Assembly (NCBI GenBank): GCA_963752915.1
Contig: CAVVZZ010000011.1
Coordinates: 62,001 to 126,000 of the forward strand
DNA: 64,000 nt
Origin: DATJPR01 sp963752915
GTDB taxonomy: Bacteria > Bacteroidota > Ignavibacteria > UBA10030 > UBA6906
Direction: 5' to 3'
Shown: positions 1 to 8,001 of the stretch, piece by piece
Layout: every line of letters starts with the position of its first letter
How positions within the stretch are numbered: position 1 is the first letter of the stretch
Notes under the pieces: model-generated
Databases searched by the model: none
Seen by the model: the letters and a program-made list of their open reading frames with translations, nothing else
Told to the model about the DNA's origin: nothing
Position numbers and translations under genes: made by a program

Positions 1-2
1 CA

Positions 3-455
3 CCATCATTCAATCTTGTGACCAGTTTCCCGTTCCGGCAGCCCGAACGAGTGTTCTACAATCCGTTCGATCAGGGCGAACTGTGGATCTCGACGTTCGG
101 CGCGGGGATGATGATGTCCAGCATCACTGCCACCTCCGTAGCTGCAGGACCGAACCCTGTTGCGATTCCCGCCCAGGTGCGACTCCTCCCGAACTATCCG
201 AATCCGTTCAATCCAAGCACGATCATACGATACACTATCGAAGGATCCAGGCTTCAGGTTTCGGGCGTCAGTAATGTAAGATTGGTGATTTATGATGTGC
301 TGGGGAGGGAGGTGGCGACACTGGTGAATGAGAAGCAGTCTCCGGGACCGTATGAAGTCAAATTCGACGGCGGGAATCTTTCCAGCGGCGCATATTATTA
401 CCGTCTCACCGCAGGGAATGTCACGGAAACACGGCCGATGATCCTGATGAAGTAA
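3..455 (+). CDS. C-terminal part of a T9SS-sorted secreted protein (5' partial)
   Basis: The frame is open to the window edge, so this is the end of a longer gene; the GTG at 18 is probably internal. The last ~85 residues are a type A sorting domain: NYPNPFNPSTII, then VRLVIYDVLGREV, ending in the strand YYYRLTAGNVTE. This domain sends proteins through the type IX secretion system to the cell surface. The stretch before it (VFYNPFDQGELWISTFG) resembles the end of BNR/VPS10-type beta-propellers, so the missing part may be a propeller; that is an inference. Between RYTI and VRLVIYD lies a loop encoded by a heptamer repeat (248-271). Confidence 0.8.
   Translation, partial: PSFNLVTSFPFRQPERVFYNPFDQGELWISTFGAGMMMSSITATSVAAGPNPVAIPAQVRLLPNYPNPFNPSTIIRYTIEGSRLQVSGVSNVRLVIYDVLGREVATLVNEKQSPGPYEVKFDGGNLSSGAYYYRLTAGNVTETRPMILMK
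248..271 (+). repeat. Heptanucleotide tandem repeat inside a sorting domain
   Basis: Units CAGGCTT, CAGGTTT and the degenerate CGGGCGT, followed by CAG, sit exactly between the two conserved blocks of the sorting domain. They encode a variable loop. The same position carries heptamer repeats in three other T9SS genes of this window. Confidence 0.55.
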
Positions 456-545
456 GTGGTTCGGCATGTGCGTTGAATTTCGTCGCGCAAATCGGTACAA
501 TGGGTGTGCTCTTTGATCGACAGCGCTCGAGAGTTCTAGAGGGTA

Positions 546-1622
546 ATGAATCCCATGAAAAAAGAAGTCGCTACACTTCGCAGGGGGAAGAGCGGTACGC
601 GGAAGAGGATTGTCGCCCTGCGAGGACGCCAGCCAGTTGCGATTCAACCAGCATTGGACCAAACCGTTTCCACGAACGTTCCCATCCCCTTTGACGCAGG
701 TCTGATTCAGACCATTCGGGTCAATCGGAGCGCGGTTGAAGCCAGGGCGCTCGAGCTCGGGACGCGCCGATCGTTCAAGGTTGAAGCCCAGGTGGCCTCA
801 TATATTGCCGCGATTCGTTGCATGGATCTGACGACACTTGCCGGGGACGACACGGCTGGCAGGGTGGCGAGGCTTTGTGCGAAGGCGCTGTCTCCGTTGG
901 AACCCGAGACACTTTCCGCGCTCGGCCTTGGAGCCGTTCATCCGACCGTGGGCGCAGTTTGCGTCTACCCGGCGCAAGTGAAGACCGCCGTCAGTTGTTT
1001 GAAGGGGCGTATTCCTGTCGCCTCTGTCGCGACTGGATTTCCCGCGGGCCAGACGTTTCTCGACGTCAAATTGAGAGAGATTGAACTGGCGATCAAAGCC
1101 GGAGCCGGGGAAATCGATGTGGTGATCAGTCGCGAGAAGGTCCTGACAGGGCAATGGAAGTCGTTGTATGATGAAATCGTGGCCTACCGTCAGGTGTGTG
1201 GGACGAGGGCAAGGATGAAGACTATTCTCGGCATCGGGAACCTTGAAACGCTTGCCAATATCGCGGCGGCATCGGCGGTGGCGATAGCGGCAGGTTCGGA
1301 CATCATCAAGACTTCGACGGGCTTCGAGCCGACGAATGCCTCCCTCCCGGGCGGGCTCGTGATGGTCCGCCAGATCCGGAGATTTCTTGATTCTGGTGCC
1401 CTGGAGGGACGCCGGGTGGGATTCAAACCGGCGGGGGGGATCCGCACAGCAAAAGATGCCATGCTTTGGCTCATCCTCATGCTCGAGGAACTGGGAGAGG
1501 CATGGACGAAACCGGACCTGTTCCGGATCGGCGCAAGCGGCTTGCTGACCGACATTGAACGTCAGCTCCGACACCTTGCATTCGGCAGGTACGCGAATGC
1601 GCAATACCATCCGATGGCCTGA
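546..1622 (+). CDS. deoC: Deoxyribose-phosphate aldolase
   Basis: Cleaves 2-deoxyribose 5-phosphate to glyceraldehyde 3-phosphate and acetaldehyde in deoxynucleoside catabolism (cytoplasmic class I aldolase). Family blocks are in order: VCVYPAQVKTA, IDVVISREKVLTGQW, the Schiff-base lysine in DIIKTSTGFEP, and VGFKPAGGIRTAKDAM. At 358 residues it is about 100 longer than E. coli DeoC, mostly through an N-terminal extension (first ~75 residues) that is basic at its start. The ATG at 546 follows a GAGGG; ATG 555 is an alternative. The next gene starts 10 bases downstream, so the two form an operon and the aldehyde dehydrogenase may remove the acetaldehyde product. Confidence 0.93.
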   Translation: MNPMKKEVATLRRGKSGTRKRIVALRGRQPVAIQPALDQTVSTNVPIPFDAGLIQTIRVNRSAVEARALELGTRRSFKVEAQVASYIAAIRCMDLTTLAGDDTAGRVARLCAKALSPLEPETLSALGLGAVHPTVGAVCVYPAQVKTAVSCLKGRIPVASVATGFPAGQTFLDVKLREIELAIKAGAGEIDVVISREKVLTGQWKSLYDEIVAYRQVCGTRARMKTILGIGNLETLANIAAASAVAIAAGSDIIKTSTGFEPTNASLPGGLVMVRQIRRFLDSGALEGRRVGFKPAGGIRTAKDAMLWLILMLEELGEAWTKPDLFRIGASGLLTDIERQLRHLAFGRYANAQYHPMA

Positions 1623-1632
1623 GAAGAAAAAT

Positions 1633-4065
1633 ATGGATAGCGACAAACTGACATCGCTGATCGAAACGTTGGACTACGGCCCGGCTCCCGAATCTGAATC
1701 GAAAGCCAGGGAGTGGCTCAAGGCGCATGAGGCGAAATTTTCACACTCCATCAACGGGAACTGGCAATTGCCTCGCCAGGGGAAGTATTTCGCAACGATC
1801 AATCCGTCGAGGAGCAGCGAAGTGCTCGCGGAGATTGCGCTCGGGACGAAAGAAGACGTCGACGCCGCGGTCGATGCTGCACGGGAGGCGTTCCCGAAGT
1901 GGAGCGCGCTGTCGGGCCATCACCGAGCCCGCTATCTCTATGCGATAGCCAGGGCAATCGCAAAACATGCTCGCGTGTTTGCCGTGCTTGAATCTCTCGA
2001 CAATGGAAAGCCGATTCGTGAGACCCGGGACATCGACGTCCCGGTTGTGATCAGACATTTCTACTACCATGCAGGCTGGGCGCAGACGCTGGACGATGAG
2101 TTCCCGGGATATCGTCCGGGGGGTGTGATCGCGCAGATCGTCCCCTGGAATTTCCCGTTTCTGATGCTCGCATGGAAGATCGCGCCGGCGATTGCCGCCG
2201 GCAATACCATCGTTATCAAGCCTTCGAAGTCCACGCCTCTGAGCGCATTGTTGCTTGCAGACATCTTGATGAATGAAGTCCGGCTGCCGGCCGGGGTCGT
2301 GAATGTCGTCACCGGCGATTCCAGAACGGGGACGATGCTCTACGAGCATCCAGTCCCGTGGAAGGTCACCTTCACAGGCTCGACGGAGGTGGGGCGCATT
2401 ATCCGGGCCGGGACGGCCGGATCAGGAAAACACCTGACGATGGAGCTGGGAGGCAAATCGCCGTTCATCGTCTTCGAGAACGCTGACCTCGATAGTGCGA
2501 TCGAAGGGGTCGTGAACGGGATCTGGTTCAATGAAGGACAGGTCTGTTGTGCAGGATCACGGCTCCTTGTTCAGGAGGGAATTCACGACGAGTTCATCAA
2601 GCGGTTAAAGCGCCGCATGAGCAAACTCCGTGTCGGCAACCCGCTCGACAAGGCCGTCGATATGGGAGCGATCAGCAATGCCGAACAACTGAAGAAGATC
2701 ACTGAACTTATGGAAGTGGGACAGGACGAGGGTGCGGTGATGTGGCAGCCCGGAAACGTCCACTGTCCGTCGGGCGGATACTTTCTGCCTCCAACGCTTT
2801 TCACCAAAGTTGAACCGTCGTATCGTATTGCGCAGGAAGAGATCTTCGGCCCGGTTCTCGTCACGCTGACATTCCGCACTCCTGCTGAGGCAGTCCAGAT
2901 CGCCAACAACACGCGATATGGACTCGCCGCGTCGATCTGGTCACAGGACATCGATACCGCAATGGACATTGCACGGAAAGTCAAGGCAGGAACCATCTGG
3001 ATCAATTCAACCAATCTTTTTGACGCAGCGTCGGGCTTCGGTGGATACCGGGAGAGCGGCTATGGGAGGGAAGGGGGCCGCGAAGGAATGTACGATGTGT
3101 TGGTTGAGGAGGCCCATGCGAGGGTCGTTGCGGGCACAATCAGCAGTGTGACCGTTGAGGGAGCGACCGAATTCTCTGGTAGCGCACTTGAAGCGCGCGG
3201 TGGGCACAACGGCAACGGCATAGCCGAAGTGGATCGGACCTTCCGTTTCCTGATCGGCGGGAAGCTGGTGCGTCCGGATCAAGCCGGCAGCTTCTCGATT
3301 ACCTCTCCGACCGGGAAGTTGCTCGGCGTTGTCGGCGAAGCAAACAAGAAGGATGTGCGCAATGCCGTTGCTGCGGCACGATCGGCATTCCCTTCGTGGT
3401 TTGAGTCCGCGGCGCATCTCCGAGCGCAGATTCTCTACTTTCTCGCCGAGAACCTTGCTGTGGAAAAAGCACGGTTTGCTGAGGCGATCGTTGCCCAAAC
3501 CGGTGTGAGTGCCGATGCCGGTCAGGCGGAAGTCGAGCGGGCGATCAGCAGGATTTTCGATTTCGCGGCATACGCAGACAAGTTCGGCGGGACCGTTCAG
3601 CCGGTTCTTGGACGAAGGATGGTCATCGCTGTGCGTGAACCCGTCGGCGTCATCGGCATTCGTGCGTCGGATGAATCGCCGCTGCTTGGCCTGGTCACGC
3701 TTATCGCTTCGGCTGTAGCAATGGCGAACACTGCCGTCGTCGTCGCCGGCAAACATGCGCTAAGCGCCATGGACCTGGTGCAAGTGATCCTCCACTCCGA
3801 TGTCCCTCCAGGCGTTGTGAACATTCTGACGGCTCAAAACCCCGACGCTATTGCCAAAGTCCTCGCCGAGCATGAAGATGTCGATGCGATCTGGTATTTC
3901 GGCAATGGCGAAGGTTCTGCAGTCGTTGAGAAGGCATCGACGAGCAACATGAAGCAGACGTGGGTTTCGAACGGGAAGTCTGTGGACTGGGCTGGTCTGA
4001 AAAGCGAGAAGATCCTTCTAAAATCTACCCAGGTGAAGAATATCTGGGTGCCGTACGGGGTGTGA
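1633..4065 (+). CDS. Two-domain aldehyde dehydrogenase (ALDH16-like)
   Basis: NAD(P)-dependent aldehyde oxidation is predicted for the first domain (~residues 25-500). It has the PWNFPF cofactor loop, VTFTGSTEVGR, the general-base region MELGGKSPF and the catalytic Cys in NEGQVCCAGSR. A second, shorter ALDH domain (~545-780) has the N-terminal Rossmann part (EPVGVIGIRAS) but no recognisable catalytic Cys or LELGG block. This tandem active-plus-inactive layout is that of the ALDH16 family, whose bacterial members keep activity in domain 1. Start chosen at ATG 1633 because GAGAAG lies just upstream; the frame is open further up, but that would overlap deoC. The deoC linkage points to acetaldehyde or another deoxysugar-derived aldehyde as substrate (inference). 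Confidence 0.88.
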   Translation: MDSDKLTSLIETLDYGPAPESESKAREWLKAHEAKFSHSINGNWQLPRQGKYFATINPSRSSEVLAEIALGTKEDVDAAVDAAREAFPKWSALSGHHRARYLYAIARAIAKHARVFAVLESLDNGKPIRETRDIDVPVVIRHFYYHAGWAQTLDDEFPGYRPGGVIAQIVPWNFPFLMLAWKIAPAIAAGNTIVIKPSKSTPLSALLLADILMNEVRLPAGVVNVVTGDSRTGTMLYEHPVPWKVTFTGSTEVGRIIRAGTAGSGKHLTMELGGKSPFIVFENADLDSAIEGVVNGIWFNEGQVCCAGSRLLVQEGIHDEFIKRLKRRMSKLRVGNPLDKAVDMGAISNAEQLKKITELMEVGQDEGAVMWQPGNVHCPSGGYFLPPTLFTKVEPSYRIAQEEIFGPVLVTLTFRTPAEAVQIANNTRYGLAASIWSQDIDTAMDIARKVKAGTIWINSTNLFDAASGFGGYRESGYGREGGREGMYDVLVEEAHARVVAGTISSVTVEGATEFSGSALEARGGHNGNGIAEVDRTFRFLIGGKLVRPDQAGSFSITSPTGKLLGVVGEANKKDVRNAVAAARSAFPSWFESAAHLRAQILYFLAENLAVEKARFAEAIVAQTGVSADAGQAEVERAISRIFDFAAYADKFGGTVQPVLGRRMVIAVREPVGVIGIRASDESPLLGLVTLIASAVAMANTAVVVAGKHALSAMDLVQVILHSDVPPGVVNILTAQNPDAIAKVLAEHEDVDAIWYFGNGEGSAVVEKASTSNMKQTWVSNGKSVDWAGLKSEKILLKSTQVKNIWVPYGV

Positions 4066-4073
4066 ACTCATCC

Positions 4074-4131
4074 CCCGTTCCCCCCTTCTCCCACTCTCCC
4101 CCTCGCGCGAAAGGGGGAAAGGGGGAACGGG
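4074..4131. repeat. Nested inverted repeat between ALDH and CMD genes
   Basis: An outer perfect 11-bp inverted repeat (CCCGTTCCCCC at 4074-4084 with GGGGGAACGGG at 4121-4131) encloses an inner 6-bp stem (CCCCCT 4098-4103 / AGGGGG 4112-4117, loop CGCGCGAA). No U-run follows, so it is not a classic terminator. It may stabilise or process the mRNA, or belong to the C-rich octamer repeats seen near 4900 and 54112. Confidence 0.5.
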
Positions 4132-4223
4132 AGAGTGTCGCGGCACTTTATCCACCCGACCTGTTGTTACTCCTGCATCGATCATTCTCTGAATTCCCCA
4201 CCATTCCGTGCAGGAGGTTCTCC

Positions 4224-4826
4224 ATGGCGTTCATCGAAACCATCCCCGAAGAAGAGGCCACCGGCGACGTCCGGAAAATCTACGACGACGACCGGAAAGG
4301 GAAGAGCTACCTTCCAAACTACTCCAGAGTATTCTCGCTCCGGCCAACCGTAAAGGAGGCATGGAACGGTCTCTTGAAGAGCATCAAAAGCAACATGGAC
4401 TCTCGCAGGTACGAGCTGGTTACGGTTGCTGCTGCGAAGGCGCTCAGGAGTTCCTATTGCATGCTCGCCCATGGATCGATCCTCCAGGAGAAGTATTACA
4501 CCACTGTACAGATTACTTCGATTGTGCAACAGCCTTCAGGGCCTCCCTTGAGCGAAGGCGAGGTCGCCATGATGAAATTTGCGGAACACGTGGTTCGTGA
4601 TGCCACCTCGATCACCCGTGAAGAGATTGAGTCTCTGCGGAGACATGGCTTTACCGATCCGGAAATTTTCGACATCACCGTGACGGCCACGGCGCGCTGC
4701 TTCTTCAGCAAAACGCTTGATGCCCTTGGCGCGGAACCGGACATCGTGTATCTCTACCTCGATAAGGAGATGAGAGATGCGCTGACGGTCGGTCGGCCGA
4801 TTTCTGAGTCAACATGTTCTGAGTAA
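4224..4826 (+). CDS. Carboxymuconolactone decarboxylase / AhpD-like (peroxidase-related) protein
   Basis: A 200-residue all-helical protein of the CMD/AhpD superfamily. The signature block is VTVAAAKALRSSYCMLAHG, with one Cys followed by a His (Cys-x3-His). Canonical AhpD has Cys-x2-Cys-x3-His, so the first redox Cys appears to be replaced by Ser, as in several 'uncharacterised peroxidase-related' members. The substrate is unknown. Start chosen at ATG 4224 because AGGAGG (4212-4217) lies 6 bases upstream; the frame is open further upstream to 3960. It follows the aldehyde dehydrogenase by 158 bp that hold a strong inverted repeat, so it may have its own transcript. Confidence 0.8.
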   Translation: MAFIETIPEEEATGDVRKIYDDDRKGKSYLPNYSRVFSLRPTVKEAWNGLLKSIKSNMDSRRYELVTVAAAKALRSSYCMLAHGSILQEKYYTTVQITSIVQQPSGPPLSEGEVAMMKFAEHVVRDATSITREEIESLRRHGFTDPEIFDITVTATARCFFSKTLDALGAEPDIVYLYLDKEMRDALTVGRPISESTCSE

Positions 4827-4850
4827 GGACGGGTCTTTCGCTCCCAACGT

Positions 4851-4892
4851 GAATTTCTGAGTTCTGAATTCCGAGTTCAGAATTCAGAATTC
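4851..4892. repeat. Six heptanucleotide repeats (GARTTC core)
   Basis: Six consecutive 7-mers: GAATTTC, TGAGTTC, TGAATTC, CGAGTTC, AGAATTC, AGAATTC. The period is exactly 7 and the array is also quasi-palindromic. It lies in the intergenic region before the lipid cluster. Confidence 0.75.
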
Positions 4893-4899
4893 ATCTGTC

Positions 4900-4923
4900 C
4901 TCCCCATCTCCCCCTCTCCCCAT
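4900..4923. repeat. Octanucleotide repeat (CTCCCCAT type)
   Basis: Three contiguous 8-mers CTCCCCAT, CTCCCCCT, CTCCCCAT. A four-copy relative lies at 54112-54143 in another intergenic region. Confidence 0.65.
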
Positions 4924-4941
4924 CATTCTTTGCCCATTCTC

Positions 4942-4984
4942 TGACATTTCCGTGACATCTCCTTCTGGCTCTGCACGTATTTTG
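4942..4984 (+). promoter_or_regulatory. Putative promoter/operator of the UbiA operon
   Basis: Layout TGACAT-N5-TGACATC-N16-CGTATTTTG, followed by GTGAGAAAC and the ribosome site AGAAGGAG. The same layout with identical spacing occurs at 7934-7976 before the second lipid operon. TGTGACAT-like and CGTA blocks 16 bp apart look like an ECF-type -35/-10 pair, or a transcription-factor direct repeat with 11-bp spacing. Confidence 0.55.
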
Positions 4985-5010
4985 ACGTGAGAAACAGAAG
5001 GAGTCTAGTC

Positions 5011-5970
5011 ATGAAAAACGAGGCGGTGCTGGTTCGGGCAATGTGGACCACAATGCGCCCCTATTTGCTTTTCGTCTCGGCAATTACCGGGGTTGCCGGC
5101 ATGGCCGCGACGACAACGGTGTCTCTGGCGCCGCTGCTCACGACGTTCATCGCTGCCTTTTTCGCCTATGGGTTTGGACAAGCGCTTACAGATTGCTTTC
5201 AGACCGACACGGACGCGATCTCCGCCCCGTACAGGCCTTTAACTACCGGACTCGTCTCCAGGAAATCGATTTTCCTGATGAGTCTGACGGGGCTGACGCT
5301 CTGCGCCGTCACATTCGCGGCACGCAACCCCTGGAATCTTGCGCTGGGAGCAGCGGCTGCCCTCGGCCTGGCAACCTACACACCCTTCAAGCGGAAATGG
5401 TGGGGAGGTCCATGGTACAATGGTTGGATCGTCGTCGTCCTTTGTGTGATGAGCTATCTTGCTACCCGCGATCGCGCCGAAATGTCGCTCCCCCCGTTTT
5501 TCTTGCCTTTGCTCGGGACCGTGTTTTTCGGCTACGCAAACTTCGTTCTTGCCGGATATTTCAAAGACATCGAAGCGGATTCGGCCACGGGATATAGCAC
5601 TTTGCCGGTGGTGTTTGGACGAAGAGTTGCCGCCTATGCGAGCGACGGACTTGCCGTTGCCTTTTGTGCTGCGGCGGCATGGACTGCTGTTCAAGTGTTG
5701 GGAATCTACCCTTCGCGCCCCGGGCACCTGCTGGCATTGCTCTTCTGCATTCCGGCTCTGTGCCACATCCTGGTAGGGCAAATCCAGTTGCACCGAAACA
5801 ATCGTGACTCCGATGCCTACCGGCCAATCATTCATGTAGTTCAATCGTACATCCTTCTGCTTTCAGCCGTTGCGACATTACTGCGGCCGGAATGGACCGC
5901 TCTTCTCGTGGTCCACTATGGGGCGTTTCTGCAGGTCCTCGAAAGGCGGCCGGAGGTCAGCCAGATATGA
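5011..5970 (+). CDS. UbiA-family membrane prenyltransferase
   Basis: A 319-residue polytopic protein of the UbiA superfamily, which moves a polyprenyl (or similar) group from its diphosphate onto an acceptor inside the membrane. The first aspartate motif is TDCFQTDTDAI (residues 60-70) followed by PYRPLTTG; compared with the usual NDxxDxxxD it has Thr and Gln at two positions, so metal binding may differ. The second motif is KDIEADSATGYSTLP (~185-199). About eight or nine hydrophobic segments. Start at ATG 5011, 7 bases after AGAAGGAG. The stop overlaps the next start (ATGA). Substrates cannot be read from sequence; neighbours suggest a lipid product. Confidence 0.85.
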   Translation: MKNEAVLVRAMWTTMRPYLLFVSAITGVAGMAATTTVSLAPLLTTFIAAFFAYGFGQALTDCFQTDTDAISAPYRPLTTGLVSRKSIFLMSLTGLTLCAVTFAARNPWNLALGAAAALGLATYTPFKRKWWGGPWYNGWIVVVLCVMSYLATRDRAEMSLPPFFLPLLGTVFFGYANFVLAGYFKDIEADSATGYSTLPVVFGRRVAAYASDGLAVAFCAAAAWTAVQVLGIYPSRPGHLLALLFCIPALCHILVGQIQLHRNNRDSDAYRPIIHVVQSYILLLSAVATLLRPEWTALLVVHYGAFLQVLERRPEVSQI

Positions 5971-6893
5971 TGGTGATCCTGAATCCCAATGCAGGGGGAG
6001 GAACTGCGAGTGAGAAATGGGCGCGAATCAAGGATTCACTTCCATCCCCGGAGGAGAGGATCGTAACCCGAACGGTTGGAGACTGCTCGGCATTGCCTCA
6101 ACTCATCGAGGGGGCCATCAACAATGGGGAGCCCCATATTGTTGCGGCGGGTGGCGACGGAACCGTCCACGAAGTTCTCAACGCACTCATGTCGCTGCCC
6201 GGGGAACGACGGCGGAACATCATCCTTGGCGCAATCGGACTGGGCTCGAGCAATGATTTCCACAAACCCGTTTCCGATGGACATTCGCTTTGTGGCATTC
6301 CGCTGCGAATAGACTTTCGGAAAGCACAGAATCGGGACGTTGGCGTCGTGGAGGTCGAAACAGACTCTGGTGTCAACCGGCGCTGTTTTCTCATTAATGC
6401 CAGCATCGGTCTGACGGCTGAGGGGAACACTTTCTTCAACACCCCGGATTCTTTGCTTCATTGGTTGAAGAAACACTCCACGGGATTGGCAATTTTCTAT
6501 GCTGCAGTTCGCTCAATCATGACCTACCAGAACGAACCGGTCAAGGCGACATTCGGAGGCCGGGATGCATTTCGACTCAATGTTACAAATCTGGGCATTG
6601 TGAAGAACCCACACTTTTCCGGTAGTCTCCATTATGATCAGAAGCCTGATTACACCAATGGAATGCTGGGCATCTTCGCAGCAAATGATCTTGGTTTTTG
6701 GGGCCGTCTCAAGTTGCTGCGAAATCTCTCCCGTGGCAGGTTCTCCGGCCTTCGCAATACTTTTTCCCGATCAGAGGCGGAGTTGACGATTGAAACAGAC
6801 CACAATGTAGCCATCGAGGTCGACGGCGAAATCATTGTCGGTCGGCGGGCGCATTTCTCTGTTCTCCAAAACAGCCTTATGGTGTGCACATGA
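5967..6893 (+). CDS. Diacylglycerol-kinase-like lipid kinase (YegS/DgkB/sphingosine-kinase fold)
   Basis: ATP-dependent phosphorylation of a lipid hydroxyl is predicted. The N-terminal catalytic domain has NPNAGGG (6-12), the nucleotide loop AAGGDGTVHEVLNAL (GGDGT at 62-66) and GSSNDFHKP. The C-terminal part (EVDGEIIVGRRAHFSVL) matches the beta-rich second domain of this family. The family includes diacylglycerol, sphingosine and ceramide kinases, so the lipid acceptor is open. Start at ATG 5967, overlapping the UbiA stop by four bases; ATG 5970 is an equally placed alternative. It also overlaps the next gene by ATGA, so all three are translationally coupled. Confidence 0.87.
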   Translation: MMVILNPNAGGGTASEKWARIKDSLPSPEERIVTRTVGDCSALPQLIEGAINNGEPHIVAAGGDGTVHEVLNALMSLPGERRRNIILGAIGLGSSNDFHKPVSDGHSLCGIPLRIDFRKAQNRDVGVVEVETDSGVNRRCFLINASIGLTAEGNTFFNTPDSLLHWLKKHSTGLAIFYAAVRSIMTYQNEPVKATFGGRDAFRLNVTNLGIVKNPHFSGSLHYDQKPDYTNGMLGIFAANDLGFWGRLKLLRNLSRGRFSGLRNTFSRSEAELTIETDHNVAIEVDGEIIVGRRAHFSVLQNSLMVCT

Positions 6894-7936
6894 TGGACGA
6901 CATATTCGAAAACGCGATAGTCGCGAGCCTGGCGTCATCCCTTCCAAGGAATCCCGATCAGTTCAATGCGCTGCACGAAAGCGATTCGGAAATCATCCGG
7001 GTTGCGGGAGGACCGGGGAGATATCTTGCCGTAACGACCGATTCTATCGTAGAAGAGATCGAACAGCGCATCTACGTCGATCCGTATCAGATTGGATGGA
7101 TGACCGTGATGGCCAACCTGAGTGATCTTGCGGCAGTCGGCGCAAGGCCACTTGGACTTCTCCTTTCGGAGACCATCCCGCATGATGCGACTACGGGGTA
7201 TTTGATAAGCCTTCAGGAAGGAATACGGGACGCGTGCCGCATTGAAGAGACCGCAATCCTCGGCGGCGACACCAATCGCAGCGATAGACTCCATATGTCG
7301 GCAACAGCAATTGGCATGATCGAAGCGGACAGGCCGGTCACACGCATTGGCTGCGCCGCTGGCGACATTCTCTATTGTACTGGCACTCTCGGTTCAGGGA
7401 ACGCATTCGCGGCGGATTGCCTCCTCGGACCAAAAACGAAGGGCACCTTTCTGCCCGCTGCAAAGGTCCGGGAAGGCATCGCCCTTGCTCCCCTGAGTTC
7501 GGCATGTATGGACACAAGCGATGGCTTCTTTGCCACCCTCGATCAACTTGGCCGATTGAATAACGTTGGATTTCAATTGGACGACACCTGGGAAGAGCTT
7601 TTGGACACCACTGCGGTATCGACAGCAGATGCAATGGGACTTCACCCGTGGATGCTCCTTGCCGGGCCGCACGGAGAATATCAACTGGTCGTTTCGGTAA
7701 GGCCGCAAGAGCAAGAGTCTGTAGAATCTCTTCGATTCGACGATGGAACAGGACTGGTCCGTGTTGGAACAATTGTAGAGACACCTGGAATAGCGCTGGG
7801 AAAGTGGTGGAGGCTCAACGAATGCGATTTGGCCAGGGTTCGCAATTACAATATCCCTGGCGCGGCAGGAGTTCGAGAGTATATCCGCTTCCTTTTCGAC
7901 CTGGAATCGGTGTGCAGGAATTCGACGCAAGCATGA
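6890..7936 (+). CDS. AIR-synthase/ThiL-like ATP-binding protein
   Basis: A 348-residue member of the PurM/ThiL/SelD/HypE fold. Visible blocks: TTDSIVEE (metal/ATP site), MANLSDLAAVGARPL, a GGDTN motif and CMDTSDGF, in the usual order. ThiL phosphorylates thiamine phosphate, but nothing thiamine-related is nearby, so a phosphotransfer role in the lipid pathway is more likely (inference). Start at ATG 6890, overlapping the kinase stop (ATGA at 6890-6893); GTG 6884 is less likely. Its own TGA stop (7934-7936) is the first triplet of the promoter-like element for the next operon. Confidence 0.78.
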   Translation: MMDDIFENAIVASLASSLPRNPDQFNALHESDSEIIRVAGGPGRYLAVTTDSIVEEIEQRIYVDPYQIGWMTVMANLSDLAAVGARPLGLLLSETIPHDATTGYLISLQEGIRDACRIEETAILGGDTNRSDRLHMSATAIGMIEADRPVTRIGCAAGDILYCTGTLGSGNAFAADCLLGPKTKGTFLPAAKVREGIALAPLSSACMDTSDGFFATLDQLGRLNNVGFQLDDTWEELLDTTAVSTADAMGLHPWMLLAGPHGEYQLVVSVRPQEQESVESLRFDDGTGLVRVGTIVETPGIALGKWWRLNECDLARVRNYNIPGAAGVREYIRFLFDLESVCRNSTQA

Positions 7937-7976
7937 CATTCCTGTGACATCCCGGCCCACCGGGCGCCGTACATTT
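7934..7976 (+). promoter_or_regulatory. Putative promoter/operator of the oxoamine-synthase operon
   Basis: TGACAT-N5-TGACATC-N16-CGTACATTTG, followed by CATGAGAAAC and GAGGAG. Block identities and spacings equal those at 4942-4984, although the 16-bp spacer differs completely, which argues for selection on the element rather than a recent duplication. TACATTTG also fits the Bacteroidetes -7 consensus TAnnTTTG. Confidence 0.55.
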
Positions 7977-8001
7977 GTCATGAGAAACGAGGAGAACAGC
8001 C

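Noticed and set aside
6890..7936. Thiamine-monophosphate kinase (thiL) assignment
   Set aside because: Only the fold motifs match; there is no thiamine gene nearby and the operon is lipid-like, so the specific name was not used.
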